This document shows, one piece after another, positions 40,674-52,045 of a stretch of DNA of 64,000 nt; the first letter of the stretch is position 1; each line of letters starts with the position of its first letter. A program made the translations under genes and the position numbers. A model generated the notes under the pieces. The model had not been told where the DNA came from. It searched no databases and saw nothing but the letters and a program-made list of their open reading frames with translations. Source of the DNA: Lichenostomus cassidix (taxonomy: Eukaryota; Chordata; Aves; Passeriformes; Meliphagidae); NCBI GenBank assembly GCA_008360975.2, contig CM039210.1:19801007-19865006 (forward strand), given 5' to 3'.

Positions 40674-43600
40674 TTACATGTGGCCCTCACCCAAAAATAA
40701 ATCTCCCTGAGGGACACATCGTGTTTCTCCATCTTCCTGCATTATCCACCAAGTACACCCTGGTCCCTGAGCAAAGACAACCCCACGGATGGGTTTGTCT
40801 TTATGTGAGGCAGAATTAATCCAGACAGTTTTCCCTACTAAGCCTCTGGCATGTACTGCTGGAACCTTGTCTCCATCCACTGTATGTAGAAGCTCAGATT
40901 GGGCAGGACCTGCTTGGTTGATAGAGCCTCGGGTATTGACTAACCAGGTGGCCTCTGCTAAATGTCGCTCCCAATTCTTATAAGTTCCCCTACCCAGTGC
41001 CTTTAAGGTGGTTTTTTAACAGTCCATTATACCGTTCCACTTTGCCAGCAGCAGGTGCATGATAAGGAATGTGGTACACCCACTCAATGCCATGGTCTCT
41101 AGCCCAGTTGTTTATGAGGCCATTTTTAAAATGAGTTCCGTTATCTGACTCAATTCTCTCAGGAGTACCATGCCTCCACAGGACTTGGTTTTCAAGGCCC
41201 AGGATGGTGTTACGAGCAGTGGCATGAGGCACAGGGTAGGTTTCCAGCCACCCAGTGGTGGCTTCTACCATTGTGAGCACATAGTGCTTGCCATGGCGGG
41301 TCTGAGGCAGCGTGATGTAATCAATCTGCCAGGCCTCACCATACTTGTATTTTGACCACCTTCCACCATACCACAGGGGTTTCACCTGCTTGGCTTGCTT
41401 GATGGCAACACACGTTTCACAGTCATGGATAAATTGAGAAATGCAGTCCATGGTTAGATCCATCCCTCGGTCTCGTGCCCACTTGTAGGTGGCATCTCTG
41501 CCCTGATGGCTTGAGGCATCATGGGCCCATCGAGCTAGGAATAAACCTCCCTTATGCTGCCTATCCAAGTCTACCTGGGACACCTTTATCTGTGCAGCCT
41601 GATCTACCTGTTCATTGTTTCGGTGTTCCTCATTGGCTCGGCTCTTGGGGACATGGGCATCTACATGTCAGACTTTCACAGGTAGTCTCTCTGCCGGGCT
41701 AGCGATGTCTTTCCACTCTTCAGCTGCCCAAATCGGTTTTCTCCTATGCTGCCAACCAGCCTTTTTCCACTTTTCCAGCCAACCCCATAGAGCATTGGCT
41801 ACCATCCATGAATCAGTATAGAGGTAGAGCTTTGGCCACTTCTCTCTTTCAGCCATGTCCAGGGCTAACTGAACAGCTTTGAGCTCAGCGAATTGACTCA
41901 ATCCACCCTCTTCTTCCCTAGCTTTTGCAATCCGTCGTGTGGGGCTCCACACAGCTGCTTTCCATTTTCGTTTTGTCCCTACAAGACGACCGGAACCATC
42001 AGTGAAAAGAGCATAGCGTGTTTCGTCTGCTGGCAGTTGGTTGTATGGTGGAGCTTCCTCCGCATGCGTCACCTGTTCCAGCTCCTCTTCCTCAATCAGA
42101 CTAAAATCTTCACTTTCAGGCCAATTTGTAATTATTTCCAAAATCCCAGGGCAATTTAGATTTTTCATACGGGCGCGCTGTGTGATAAGGGCAATCCATT
42201 TGCTCCATGTGCCATTGGTGGCATGGTGAGTAGAGGGAACCTCTGCTTTAAACATCCACCCCAGCACCGGTAGTCGAGGTGCCAGGAGGAGTTGTGCTTC
42301 TGTGCCAATTACCTCTGAGGCAGGTTGGACTCCTTCGTATGCTGCTAAGATTTCTTTCTCTGTTGGGGTGTAGTTGGCTTCAGACCCTCTGTAACTTCGG
42401 CTCCAGAATCCCAATGGACGACCCTGAGTCTCACCAGACACCTTCTGCTAAAGGCTCCAGGAGAGACCATGGCTCCCAGCTGCAGAGTAAAGCACATTCT
42501 TTGCTTCTGGCCCTGTCCTGACTGGGCCAAGGGCTACTGCATGAGCAATCTCCTGCTTGATCTGGGTTAAAGCTTGCTGTTGTTCAGGGCCCCAGTGGAA
42601 ATCATTTTTCTTACGGGTAACCAGGTAGAGAGGGCTCACAATTTGGCTATACTCAGGAATGTGCATTCTCCAAAAGCCTATAGCTCCCAGGAAAGCTTGC
42701 GTCTCTTTCTTGTTGGTTGGTGGAGACATTGCGGTGATTTTATTGATAACCTCAGTAGGAATCTGATACCGTCCATCTTGCCACTTCACTCCTAGGAACT
42801 GGATCCCTTTGGAAGGCCCCTTGACTTTGCTCTTCTTTATGGTGAAACCAGCTTCCAGGAGAATCTGGATGATTTCCTTTCCTATCTCAAATACTTCTTC
42901 TGCTGTGTCCCCCCACACAATGATGTCGTCAATGTATTGCAAATGTTCTGGAGTCCCACCCTTTTCCAATGCAGCCTGGATCAGTCCATGACAAATGGTG
43001 GGTCTGTGTTTCCACCCCTGGGGCAGTCGGTTCTACGTGTACTGCACGCCCTTCCAGGTGAAAGCAAACTGAGGTCTGCACTCTGCAGCCAGAGGAATGG
43101 AGAAAAATGCATTTGCAATGTCAATAGTGGCATACCACTTTGGTGCTTTGGACTCTAGCTCATACTGGAGCTCCATCATGTCTGGCACGGCAGCACTCAG
43201 CGGTGGAGTCACCTTATTCAAGGCACGATAGTCCACAGTCAATCTCCATTCTTCAGATTTTCACACAGGCCAGATGGCACTGTTAAAGGCTGAATGTGTC
43301 CTGCTGACCACCCCTTGGGTCTCCAGCTCACGGATTAGTTTGTGAATGGGAATCACGGCATCACGAGTTGTTTGGTATTGTCGGTGGTGCGCAATCAAGG
43401 TTGCAATCGGTACTTGCTGCTCTTCCCCTTTCAGGAGTGCTCCTTCAGATGGCTTCTTTGACAGTCCAGGCAGGGTGTTCAATTGCTTAATGCCCTCTGT
43501 CTCCACAGCAGCTATCCCAAATGCCCACTTGAGTCCCTTTGGGTCTTTGAAATATGCATTTCGGAGGAAGTCTATACCCAAAATATACGGGGTCTCTGGG

Positions 43601-43866
43601 CCAGTCACAATGGAATGTTCTTTCCACTCTTTTCCAGTCAAGCTCACCTCAGCTTTCACCAGGGTCAAGTCTTGTGATCCTCCTGTCACGCCGGAAATAG
43701 AAACAGGTTCTGTCCCCACATGTCGCGATGGGATTATTGTGCATTGTGCACCAGTATCAACTAAAGCCTTGTATTCTTGTGGCTCTGATGTGCCAGGCTA
43801 CCGAATCCACACTGTCCAAAAAATATGGTTTTCCCTGGCCTCTACCTGGCTAGAGGCAGGGCCCCT
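40674..43866 (-). pseudogene. pol: ERVL-C pro-pol, several stops
   Basis: The frame runs from after the gag amber (43866) through protease (the aspartic motif region near 43740-43790, ILGIDFLR), RT (TIDIANAFF, YIDDIIVW, FLGAIGFW), RNase H (FTDGSGR, AELKAVQLALD, YTDSWMV) and integrase (CETC, WQIDYI, ESDNGTHF, GKVERYNG), ending at 40674. Lesions: a stop near 43800, frameshift near 43255, TAG for Trp near 43033, TAG for Trp near 42450, TGA for Arg at 41668-41670, and a one-base shift near 40990. No env. Confidence 0.85.
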
Positions 43867-43869
43867 CTA
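43851..43869 (-). promoter_or_regulatory. gag-pol amber codon in a hairpin, ERVL-C
   Basis: Same TAGAGG-GGCCCTG-CCTCTA hairpin as ERVL-A, with TAG at 43867-43869. Confidence 0.6.
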
Positions 43870-44567
43870 ACCATGGTGGGCATTTGTGTTAAAGGTTCCT
43901 TTAAGGGGATCAGACATGTTGACTGGAGCTACTTCCCTTCTGGTGGAGTTCCCTCTATGAGTCTTGCCCTCCTTCAATTCACGCACTCGTCGTGCCACGA
44001 CAGTAGTGGGTTGTCCATCCCACCTGTTCATGTTTTCTCCACTGTCACACAGGAAATACCACAACTCACGTCGAGGGATATATCCAGTTCTCATAGCTGA
44101 GGAGCGTCTGCGTGGGGTAACAGAACCTGTGATCTGTACTGCCGAAATTTGGAAAAGGCTGTCTTTAATCTCTTTACTGAGTTTCTCATGATTCTCCTCT
44201 ATCTTATTTTCTAGTTTCTGCAGATTTGTTTCCACAGCTGAGATTCTTGCATTCATTGCGCTATGCACGACATCTGCATATGCTCGGAGCTTTCTTGTCA
44301 TATCACACACGGTTTCATGCCCGTCATCTCGCTTCATAATTGCTAAAGCAGAAGCATACTCTGATGGCCCAAGCTTTAGGAGTTTCCGCCACATCACAGG
44401 TGTACATTCTATTCTATCTGGGTCCATAATCGGATCTGGGTTTGCTATGTCCCCTGAGAAGACAATTTCTACCACCGCCATTTCTCTCAAGCGTTGAATC
44501 CCTTGTTCTATGGTTCTCCACTGGGTCTGTTGCGAATAGAGATCATCGAGATGTAGGTATCTTCCCC
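43867..44567 (-). pseudogene. gag: ERVL-C Gag, C-terminal two thirds
   Basis: Open minus-strand Gag that begins abruptly in the capsid-like region (RYLHLDDLYSQQ, WRTIEQGIQRLREMA). It has a coiled-coil stretch (QKLENKIEENHEKLSKEI) and the shared LWYFL / GENM / RWD block, with no zinc knuckle. It diverges strongly from ERVL-A and -B Gag although pol is close, which suggests recombination or faster gag change. Confidence 0.75.
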
Positions 44568-44570
44568 TAG

Positions 44571-47322
44571 CTTATGAGGCTGTTCTTGAAATGGGTTCCA
44601 TTGTCAGACTCGATTCTCTCAGGGGTACCATGTCTCCACAGGACTTGCTTTTCCAGACCCAAGATGGTGTTCCGGGCAGTAGCATGAGGCACAGGGTAGG
44701 TCTCTAGCCATCCCGTGGTTGCTTCCACCATGGTCAGCACGTAGCGCTTTCCTTGGCGGGTTTGGGGAAGGGTGATTTAATCAACTTGCCATACTTCCCC
44801 ATACCTGTACTTTGACCGTTGTCCACCATACCACAGAGGCTTCACCCACTAGGCCTGTTTGATTGCAGCACAAGTCTCACAGCTGTGCATGACCTGTGAG
44901 ATGTTGTCCATGGTCAAGTCCACCCCTCGGTCACGAGCCCATCTGTACGTCGCATCTCTCCCTTGATGACCAGAGGCATTATGGGCCCAACGAGCTAGAA
45001 ATAATTCTCCTTTGTGCTGCCAGTCCAGATCCACCTGTGACACTTTCACCTTGGCAGCCCGGTCCACTTGCTCGTTGTTACGATGCTCTTCATTAGCCCG
45101 ACTCTTAGGTACATGTGCATCCACATGTCGAACTTTCACAGTCAGCTTTTCTGCCTGGGCGGCGATGTCCTGCCAAACCTCAGCGGCCCAGATGGGTTTT
45201 CCTCTGTGCTGCCACTTGGCCTTTCTCCAACGATCTAACCATTCCCACAGCACGTTGGCTACCATCCAAGAGTCAGCGTAGAGATAAAGCCTTGGCCATT
45301 TCTCTCGTTCGGCAATATCCAAAGCCAGTTGGACGGCTTTAAGCTCTGCGACCTGACTTGATCCACCTTGTCCCTCGGTAGCCTGTGCAACTTGTCGTGT
45401 GGGGCTCCATACTGCAGCTTTCCATTTCCGATCTGCGCCTACAATTTGGCAGGAACCATCGGTGAAGAGCGTCTTTCACTCTCCAGCAGCTCGTTATACA
45501 GGGGTGCTTCTTTGGCACGTGCTACTTGCTCCTCTGCTTCTTCTGAAGGTAATTTAAAAGTCTCACGTTCAGGCCAGTTTGTTATAATTTCCAGAATCCC
45601 AGGGCGATTCGGGTTTCCAATACGGGTGCTCTGTGTGATGAGGGTAGTCCATTTGCTCCACCTGGCATCAGTGGCATGGTGGGTAGAGGGAACCCTTCCC
45701 TTGAACATCCACCCCAGCACTGGCAATCGGGGTGCAAGGAGAAATTGTGCTTCTGTACCGATCACCTCTGAGGCAGCTTGGACTCCTTCGTAAGCTGCCA
45801 AGATTTATTTCTCGGTGGGAGTGTAGTTGGCTTCGGACCCTCTGTAATTTCAACTCCAGAATCCCAGTGGTCGGCCTCGAGTCTCGCCAGGCACCTTCTG
45901 CCAAAGGCTCCAGGACAGACCATAGCTCCCGGCTGCAGAGTAAAGCACATTCTTTACCTCTGGTCCTGTCCTGACTGGTTCAAGGGCTACGGCATGAGCG
46001 ATCTCCTGTTTGATCTGGGTGCAGGCTTTCTGCTGTTCAGGGCCCCAGTGGAAATCGTTCTTCTTGCGGGTTATGAGGTAGAGAGGACTCACGATCTGGC
46101 TGTACTCAGGGATGTGCATTCTCCAAAAGCCTATGGCACCTAGGAAGGCTTGCGTCTCCTTCTTGTTAGTTGGTGGAGACATCGCGGTGATCTTATTGAT
46201 GACCTCAGAAGGAATCTGACGTCGTCCGTCTTGCCACTTTACTCCCAGGAACTGGATCTCTCAGGCAGGTCCCTTGACTTTGCTCTTCTTGATGGCGAAA
46301 CCAGCTTCCAGGAGAATTCTGATGATTTTCTCTCCTTTCCTAAATACTTCCGTTGCTGTGTCCCCCCACACAATGATGTCATCAATATACTGCAGATGTT
46401 CTGGAGCCTCACCCTTTTCCAGTGCAGCCTGGATCAGTCCATGGCAGATGGTGGGACTGTGTTTCCACCCCTGGGGCAGTCGGTTCCACGTGTACTGCAC
46501 GCCCCTCCAGGTAAAAGCAAACTGAGGCCTGCACTCTGCTGCCAGAGGAATGGAGAAAAAGGCATTGGCAATGTCGATGGTCGCATACCACTTTGCTGCC
46601 TTGGATTCCAGCTCATACTGAAGTTCCAACATGTCCGGCACAGCAGCACTCAGTGGTGGTGTGACTTCATTCAGGCCACGGTAATCCACTGTCAGTCTCC
46701 ATTCTTCACTGGACTTACGCACCGGCCATATAGGGCTGTTAAAGGGTGAGTGAGCCCTGCTGACCACCCCTTGGCTCTCCAGTTCCCGAATCATCTTATG
46801 GATGGGGGCCACAGAGTCTCTGTCAGTGCGGTATTGCCGGCGGTGCACTGTTGCTGTAGCGATTGGTACCCGCTGCTCTTCAATTCTCAGTAGTCCTACG
46901 GCAGATGGGTTGTCTGAGAGACCAGGCAGGGTATTCAGTTGTCTTATGTCTTCCGTCTCTATGGCTGCTATCCCAAAAGCCCAGCGATGTCCCTTTGGGT
47001 CTTTGAAATATCCACTCCTGAGATAATCTATGCCGAGGATGCATGGGGCGTCTGGACCAGTCACAATGGGGTGTTTCTGCCACTCATTCCCAGTTAAACT
47101 CACTTCAGCTGCCAGTACAGTCAGCTACTGGGATCCTCCCGTCACCCCAGAAATAGAAATGGATTCAGTCCCCACATACCTGGATGGCATCAGGGTGCAT
47201 TGAGCACCGGTATCAACCAAAGCCATGTATCTTTGTGGGTCAGACGTGCCAGGCCATTGGATCCACACAGTCTAATAGATCCGGTTATCCCTTTCCTCTA
47301 CCTGGCTAGAGGCAGGGCTCCT
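44571..47322 (-). pseudogene. pol: Pro-pol of ERVL-B copy b
   Basis: Protease and RT are open in 47103-46261 (ILGIDYLR, TIDIANAFF, YIDDIIVWG). Upstream, TAG replaces Trp near 47273 and Gln near 47129. Further pieces are 46182-45850, 45801-45439 (RNase H start) and 45322-44849 (RNase H, integrase zinc domain), then integrase to ESDNGTHFKN. Stops separate them. There is much less G-to-A change than in copy a. Integrase is cut before its catalytic Glu. Confidence 0.82.
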
Positions 47323-47325
47323 CTA
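47307..47325 (-). promoter_or_regulatory. gag-pol amber codon in a hairpin, ERVL-B copy b
   Basis: TAGAGG-AGCCCTG-CCTCTA, with TAG at 47323-47325 and protease in frame. Confidence 0.6.
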
Positions 47326-48955
47326 ATCCTGTTTTTGGTGCATGATGCTCTCCTCCTGTAAATGTGTTCCTGAGGTCCCTTCAAGAGGATCAGTCATATT
47401 ATCATTTCCATTCTGTCTGGGGTTCTGTCCACAAGAGACTGGTGCAGAGTTGAACCTAGATGAGCCTCCTGAAGTGGATGTTACTCTTTTCAATTCACGT
47501 ACCCGGGCTGCTAAGGAGGAGAAGGGTTTCCTATCCCACTTTCTCATGTCTTCCCCATGCTCCTGTAGGAAAAACCAGAGGTCACGTCGTGGAGTTTGTC
47601 TTCTTTCCCTGGCTGGGGGATGTCTGCTCCTGATGGCAGAGACTCTGGTTGGTTTCGGTGTGGCATGGAAAAATCCTTCTTTGAGCTCTTTCTTCAATCA
47701 AGCTCCGGACGTGCTCGGCCAGGTTTGTTTCCACTGATGAGACCTGGGTGCGTAGTGGAGCGGTGACAGTGTCCTCGTAAATTCTCAGTTTCTTTGCTAA
47801 CACGCCCACCTTGTCTTCGCCTTCCCTCCACTGCAGTGTTGCCAGGTAACGAGAGTATATCTCTGGTCCGAGCCGCACGAATCTTAGCCACATTTGTGAA
47901 GTGCACTGGACATTATCTGGGCTCTTAGGGAATCTCTCATTTTCTGAGAAAATGATCTCTAGCACGGCCAATTCCCTCAGGCATCGGATACCTTGTTCTA
48001 TGGTGTTCCATTTTCTTTGGTGCATCTGGAGGTCTTCTTTGCACAGGTATCTGTCCCGTACACTCAGCAGCAATCGCCGCCAGAGGCTGAGAGTTTCCTG
48101 GGTTTTCCCAATCCCCTGGTCAATGACCACATCCTGGGACAGGGATCCCAGTTGCCTGGCCTCACTTCCGTCCAGAATGGTGTCATTAGCTGTGGCGTCC
48201 CAGATGCGGAGCAGCCAGGTCAAGATGGACTCGTTTGCCTGCCGGGTGAATTCCCTTCGTAGGTCACACAGCTCCCCCAGGGATAGAGAGCGAGTGATGA
48301 TCTTTGGCTCCGTTTCTTCTGCTGGGTGCGATGGTCCTGCCGCATCCTCGTCAGTCACTATGCGGACTGATTTGCTCTTTGATTTCTTCTTCTGGACGGG
48401 GGCAACTGCTACCCGCTTCAGCTGTTCTGATTTGGTGATGGTCTGTGTTGAGACATCGACTGCTCTTTTGGTTCTTTTCCTCTTGCCTGCTGACTTGCTT
48501 CGTTTCTCCTCCTCAAGAAGACAAAGTATTGTTCTGTTCTTCAGCATGAGGTACACAGTGCTGGTAGCAGAGAAAAAAGAAAACAGAACTGACAGGAAGA
48601 TTATGCCATCCTTAGCATCCAGAGAGAACTCAATATTGTCAAAGACGGCTGTGCCTAGCCTGAAATGCTGGAAGAAACCACTTTCTCCTCCTAGCCCCAG
48701 AGGGTGGGTGCGATTGCTGAGGAGGTCCCAGACGTAGCAGCTCAGGTTAGGCCAGGCAGACAAAGTCGAGTATATATTACGAATGGCATTCATCGCCTCA
48801 CAGGTTACCATGCAATAGGCATAATAAACCAATAGAGCAATTCTCCTGCCATTCCCTGGTTGCAACAGGAGCAATACGACGGGCAGATAGTTTCCCATTT
48901 GAGGGAAAATATAGAGGGTAAGATACAGTACCCACATAGACAGGCTGAGCATCAT
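47323..48955 (-). pseudogene. gag: Membrane-Gag fusion, ERVL-B copy b, one frameshift
   Basis: Best view of the fused protein. From ATG 48953-48955 the frame is open for about 457 codons. Residues 2-32, 37-54 and 117-139 are hydrophobic. NLS (70) and NRT (81) are glycosylation sites in a likely lumenal loop with CYVW, and a Lys/Arg linker follows at 148-165. Gag continues through a capsid-like region. A frameshift near 47697 shifts to 47697-47323 with the LWFFL / GEDM / KWD block and the amber stop. The single frame shared by membrane module and Gag is unusual for retroviruses. Confidence 0.82.
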
Positions 48956-49008
48956 GGTGATAGGATTTCTGTAATAACAATTATATTTCTGACTTTCCCT
49001 CAGATCAT

Positions 49009-49026
49009 GCCTCACGTTGGGTGCCA
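49009..49026 (-). other. Primer binding site, tRNA-Lys type, ERVL-B copy b
   Basis: TGGCACCCAACGTGAGGC, a few bases after the LTR; two mismatches to the tRNA-Lys1,2 complement. Confidence 0.65.
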
Positions 49027-49032
49027 AAAATA

Positions 49033-49498
49033 TGTGTTGGTTTGAAAACAAACCAGTGGGAGATCACAAGTCCAGATTGAAATTAAAAATAAGTGAAATA
49101 ATACAAGGAAAAGCACTGACAAGGTCAGATACAAACTGACACCCGGTTAGGGTGGCAGTAGCAGTCCAACTGAAGTAGTTCAGTTCATGCGGTGATCCTG
49201 GGAAGGTCTGGTCTCCAGCAGAAGGTCCAGTGGTAGCTCTTGTCCTCTGGGAACCCAGTAGACAGGGCTAGCTCAGGCAGTTCCAAGGCCAGGTTATATC
49301 CCGGTGGGAACACCTGGCTCCTCCCTCCTGGGCAGAGCATCCCACAATGGGATGAGATAAGTCCATGAGTCATGCGGTGGGTCCCTGATGGCTCATTGTC
49401 TGTCATCCGGGGTAGGTCATTAGCAGCTGATAACAGCTAACGGCCCACATCTGGTGGTAATAGAATACTTAAATACATCTATATTGCAACCTAGGACA
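49033..49498 (-). repeat. ERVL-B copy b 5' LTR
   Basis: 466 bases, minus strand TGTCCTAGG to CCAACACA. Closest to the LTR at 53317-53834, sharing the CCAACACA end and ATACATCTATATTGC variant. Confidence 0.88.
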
Positions 49499-51029
49499 GA
49501 TATTTAAACCAGAATGGTCTCTAAAAAAAGGTTGAATTACTAATGCAAAATAATATCTCAGAAATTCAACCTGCCTGTTCTCCCTTTTTGCGCACCTCTT
49601 ATGAGGGATGGACCACCTGGCTACGTAGATCTTTTCGGAGACGAGCATCGAGAGACCTGACTGGTATTTTGGGAACCGGACTGGGGGTTCTAAATAGCAT
49701 TGATTTGGAGGTGTTATTGAACAAATTGGCTACTACAACCTTCAATCTGACAAAAATGCAACAGCTTTTACAATCTTCCCTTTTGGCTTTGGGAACACAT
49801 CAGTGGCTACTGTCCAATGTGTTACCGAAATGGGAAAAAATAAACATAAAAGATCATGAACTGTTTCTAGACACACTCGGTATGGCCCAAAGTAATATTT
49901 CTTTGGCTCTCAGTTGCATTCAAGCTCAATTGTGGATGCAATCAGTGGCTGCATCTGTTATAAGAGAAGGAGAAGGCAGCATTTTTCCTGCAGAAATCCG
50001 TAAAATAGTTTGGGATAGTGCTAACAATTTTGAAAGGAACCTCCAATCATGGTGGAAGTTAGTAAATTCTACCTATGATCCTGTTAGTAACACTGCTACA
50101 GCTTATGTGTTAACTATTCACAATGCTTCAGTATCTATGATTTATCCTGTTTTTGCATTAGGCTTGAATCACAATGGGACTATACTCTATCCTTTCGAGC
50201 ATAGAGCATGGGCCCAAAAGGTGAATGATAAATGGCAAACAATAGACCTGGAATCCTGCATTGTGCGGGAACAACTAGGAATTATCTGTGAAAGTAACAC
50301 CATCAGAACACGAGACTTTTGTTTAGACACTGACCAAAAGGTTTGCCATTTTGAAATTCGTCCTGAAATTAACCCTGAAACTGTTATAATTTACATTGGC
50401 AAGGGTTGTGTATGCTTAAGAACTGTTTGTAGTAATATCACAGTAGGAAATGTAATAGCTTATACCAATAATCATACGAATTTTTGTGTTTGTAATTTTA
50501 CTGAAATCATGGGGTGTGACTTCTCTTAGCTCCAGTCACTTCCCACCAAATTCTGAAATCGAACTTCACATTGATTCATGAGCTAATGCCTGTATCTATT
50601 GGAATGAACATAACTCATACAAAAGAATTGCTGCAGCATCGAGATTATATTCAAATATTAGAAGAGATCAAGAAAAATGGACAAAAAACTCTAATAACAG
50701 TTCACCATAATGTAGACAAATTACAAAAGGTCATGAAGAGAGTGAAAAGGGATGGAGAACATAATTGGTGGGACACACTTTTTGGGCGGTCACCTACTGC
50801 CACAGGCATTCTGAACAAGCTGTGTCACCCAATCGTCGTTCTCCTGATCCTTTCCCTAATCAGTATCATCCTGTCTGTAATTTTGTACATACTTAATTGG
50901 CGAATGATCAAGCAAATGAAACTTTTGTCATCCACATTTAATACACGCAAGCCCTTGAGTGTTATATCCAGTATTGACATACCAAAATCTTTTGATATTG
51001 AGCAAGCGGCATGGCAAAAGGTTATGTGA
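49499..51029 (+). pseudogene. env: ERV-D Env: SU end and TM
   Basis: Plus strand. The open frame 49543-50529 starts just before a basic cleavage-like site (FRRRASR) followed by a hydrophobic Gly-rich segment (GILGTGLGVL), probably the fusion peptide. A long ectodomain follows with about ten Cys and many glycosylation sites. TAG at 50527-50529 interrupts. 50571-51029 has the WSPTATGI-like RSPTATGI segment, a membrane span (VVLLILSLISIILSVILYI) and a cytoplasmic tail. No CX6CC is seen. It is homologous to the ERV1-G env remnant. The N-terminal part of the same env is at 53835-54879 on the other strand. Confidence 0.75.
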
Positions 51030-51222
51030 AAATTTCCTTCCTTTCTTGTTTCCCTTCCTTCCCTTCTCCCCCCTTCCCCCTCCCTTAGTGTTACCACCAT
51101 GTGGTCCTGAAGACAACTCATCCAGAAGATACCTCATCACAAAGAAAGACAACTCACCCAGAAGACGACTCATCATGAAGAAGACAACTGGTCCTGAAGA
51201 TAAATGTTGAGCCACCGGGTGG
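51030..51222 (+). other. ERV-D env 3' untranslated stretch
   Basis: A pyrimidine tract (51034-51087) is followed by degenerate GAAGACAACTCATCC-like repeats (51110-51205). It ends at the LTR. Confidence 0.6.
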
Positions 51223-52045
51223 TGGAAGGGTCGATCCAAGAATCGAGTTCTGTCTCAACATTTCTCATCAGAAACTACAGGTGCAGGACTCACGCAGAGA
51301 ATGCTTTGTACTTACCTGAAGCTGGTATGGAGCGAATGCTTTGTGCCCGCCTAAGGCAGTACGGAACGAATGCTTTGTGCCTACCCAAAGCTGATACGGA
51401 GCGAATGCTTTGTACCTGCCTAAGGTGGCACAGAACAAAGACTTTGCACCTGCCTGAGTTGATACAGAACAAAGGCCTTGTGCCTGCCAAAGCGGGTATG
51501 TGACGAAGGCTTTGCACCCGTTGCCCTGACACCCATTGTGAAAAACCCGCCGACCATGCCTCGGACACTCCTCCCTTGACCCTGCCAAGGGAAGTTTGGT
51601 AAATCTCCACAAGAATTAAGGGGGAGCAAAGGCCGGTCGCAAGGAGGGACCAGGTGTATGGACTAGCATAAAAGACAGCTCTGGAGTGGCTGAACTCCGA
51701 AGATCTTCCCCACCGAAAGATCACATCGATCTTTGCAGAGGCCAAGGAACGCCGACTAGACGGGACCCCAGGGACGCCAGATGTCTGCGGACCCGTGGTG
51801 GTAGCTATAGCCCCCTTTCCTTCCCTTTCCTTCCCTTTCCTTCCCTTTCCTCCCCATCTTTTCCCAATTTTCTCTCTTTCTCTCTCTATCGCAGGCCGCT
51901 TTACAGGCCAAATTAATAAAGTTCCCCCTTGGATTGAAATTTAACCCCCTTGACTTGTTGGATTTTGTGTTTTCTTTTCTTTTTGCACTCTGAGATCGTA
52001 GCTGGTATGAACCATCACGTGTCTGCTTAGGAGTGAACCGTGACA
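51223..52045 (+). repeat. ERV-D 3' LTR
   Basis: 823 bases, TGGAAGGGTCG to CCGTGACA, with seven 34-35-base tandem units (51297-51536), a TATA-like ATAAAAG at 51669, a CT-rich microsatellite (51810-51890) and AATAAAG near 51918. It matches the reverse complement of 60975-61777 almost base for base. Confidence 0.88.

Larger units (their letters stand above)
39872..44567 (-). mobile_element. ERVL-C provirus, 5' truncated
   Basis: Minus strand: 3' LTR, full pol, C-terminal gag, then an abrupt end at about 44567 where ERVL-B integrase begins. The 5' LTR, primer site and membrane module are missing. pol is closest to ERVL-A, while gag is distinct. Confidence 0.8.
44571..49498 (-). mobile_element. 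ERVL-B copy b, 5' part of a provirus
   Basis: Minus strand: 5' LTR 49033-49498, primer site, membrane-Gag, protease, RT, RNase H and part of integrase, ending at 44571 just past NGTHFKNSLI. Flank at 49499-49503 is GATAT, i.e. ATATC read toward the LTR; the same ATATC follows the 3' LTR at 53834. No 3' end is attached here. Confidence 0.85.

Noticed and set aside
51297..51536. Regular 34-base repeats as a CRISPR-like array
   Set aside because: Units are contiguous with no unique spacers, lie in the U3 of an LTR, and occur in both LTRs; the genome is eukaryotic.
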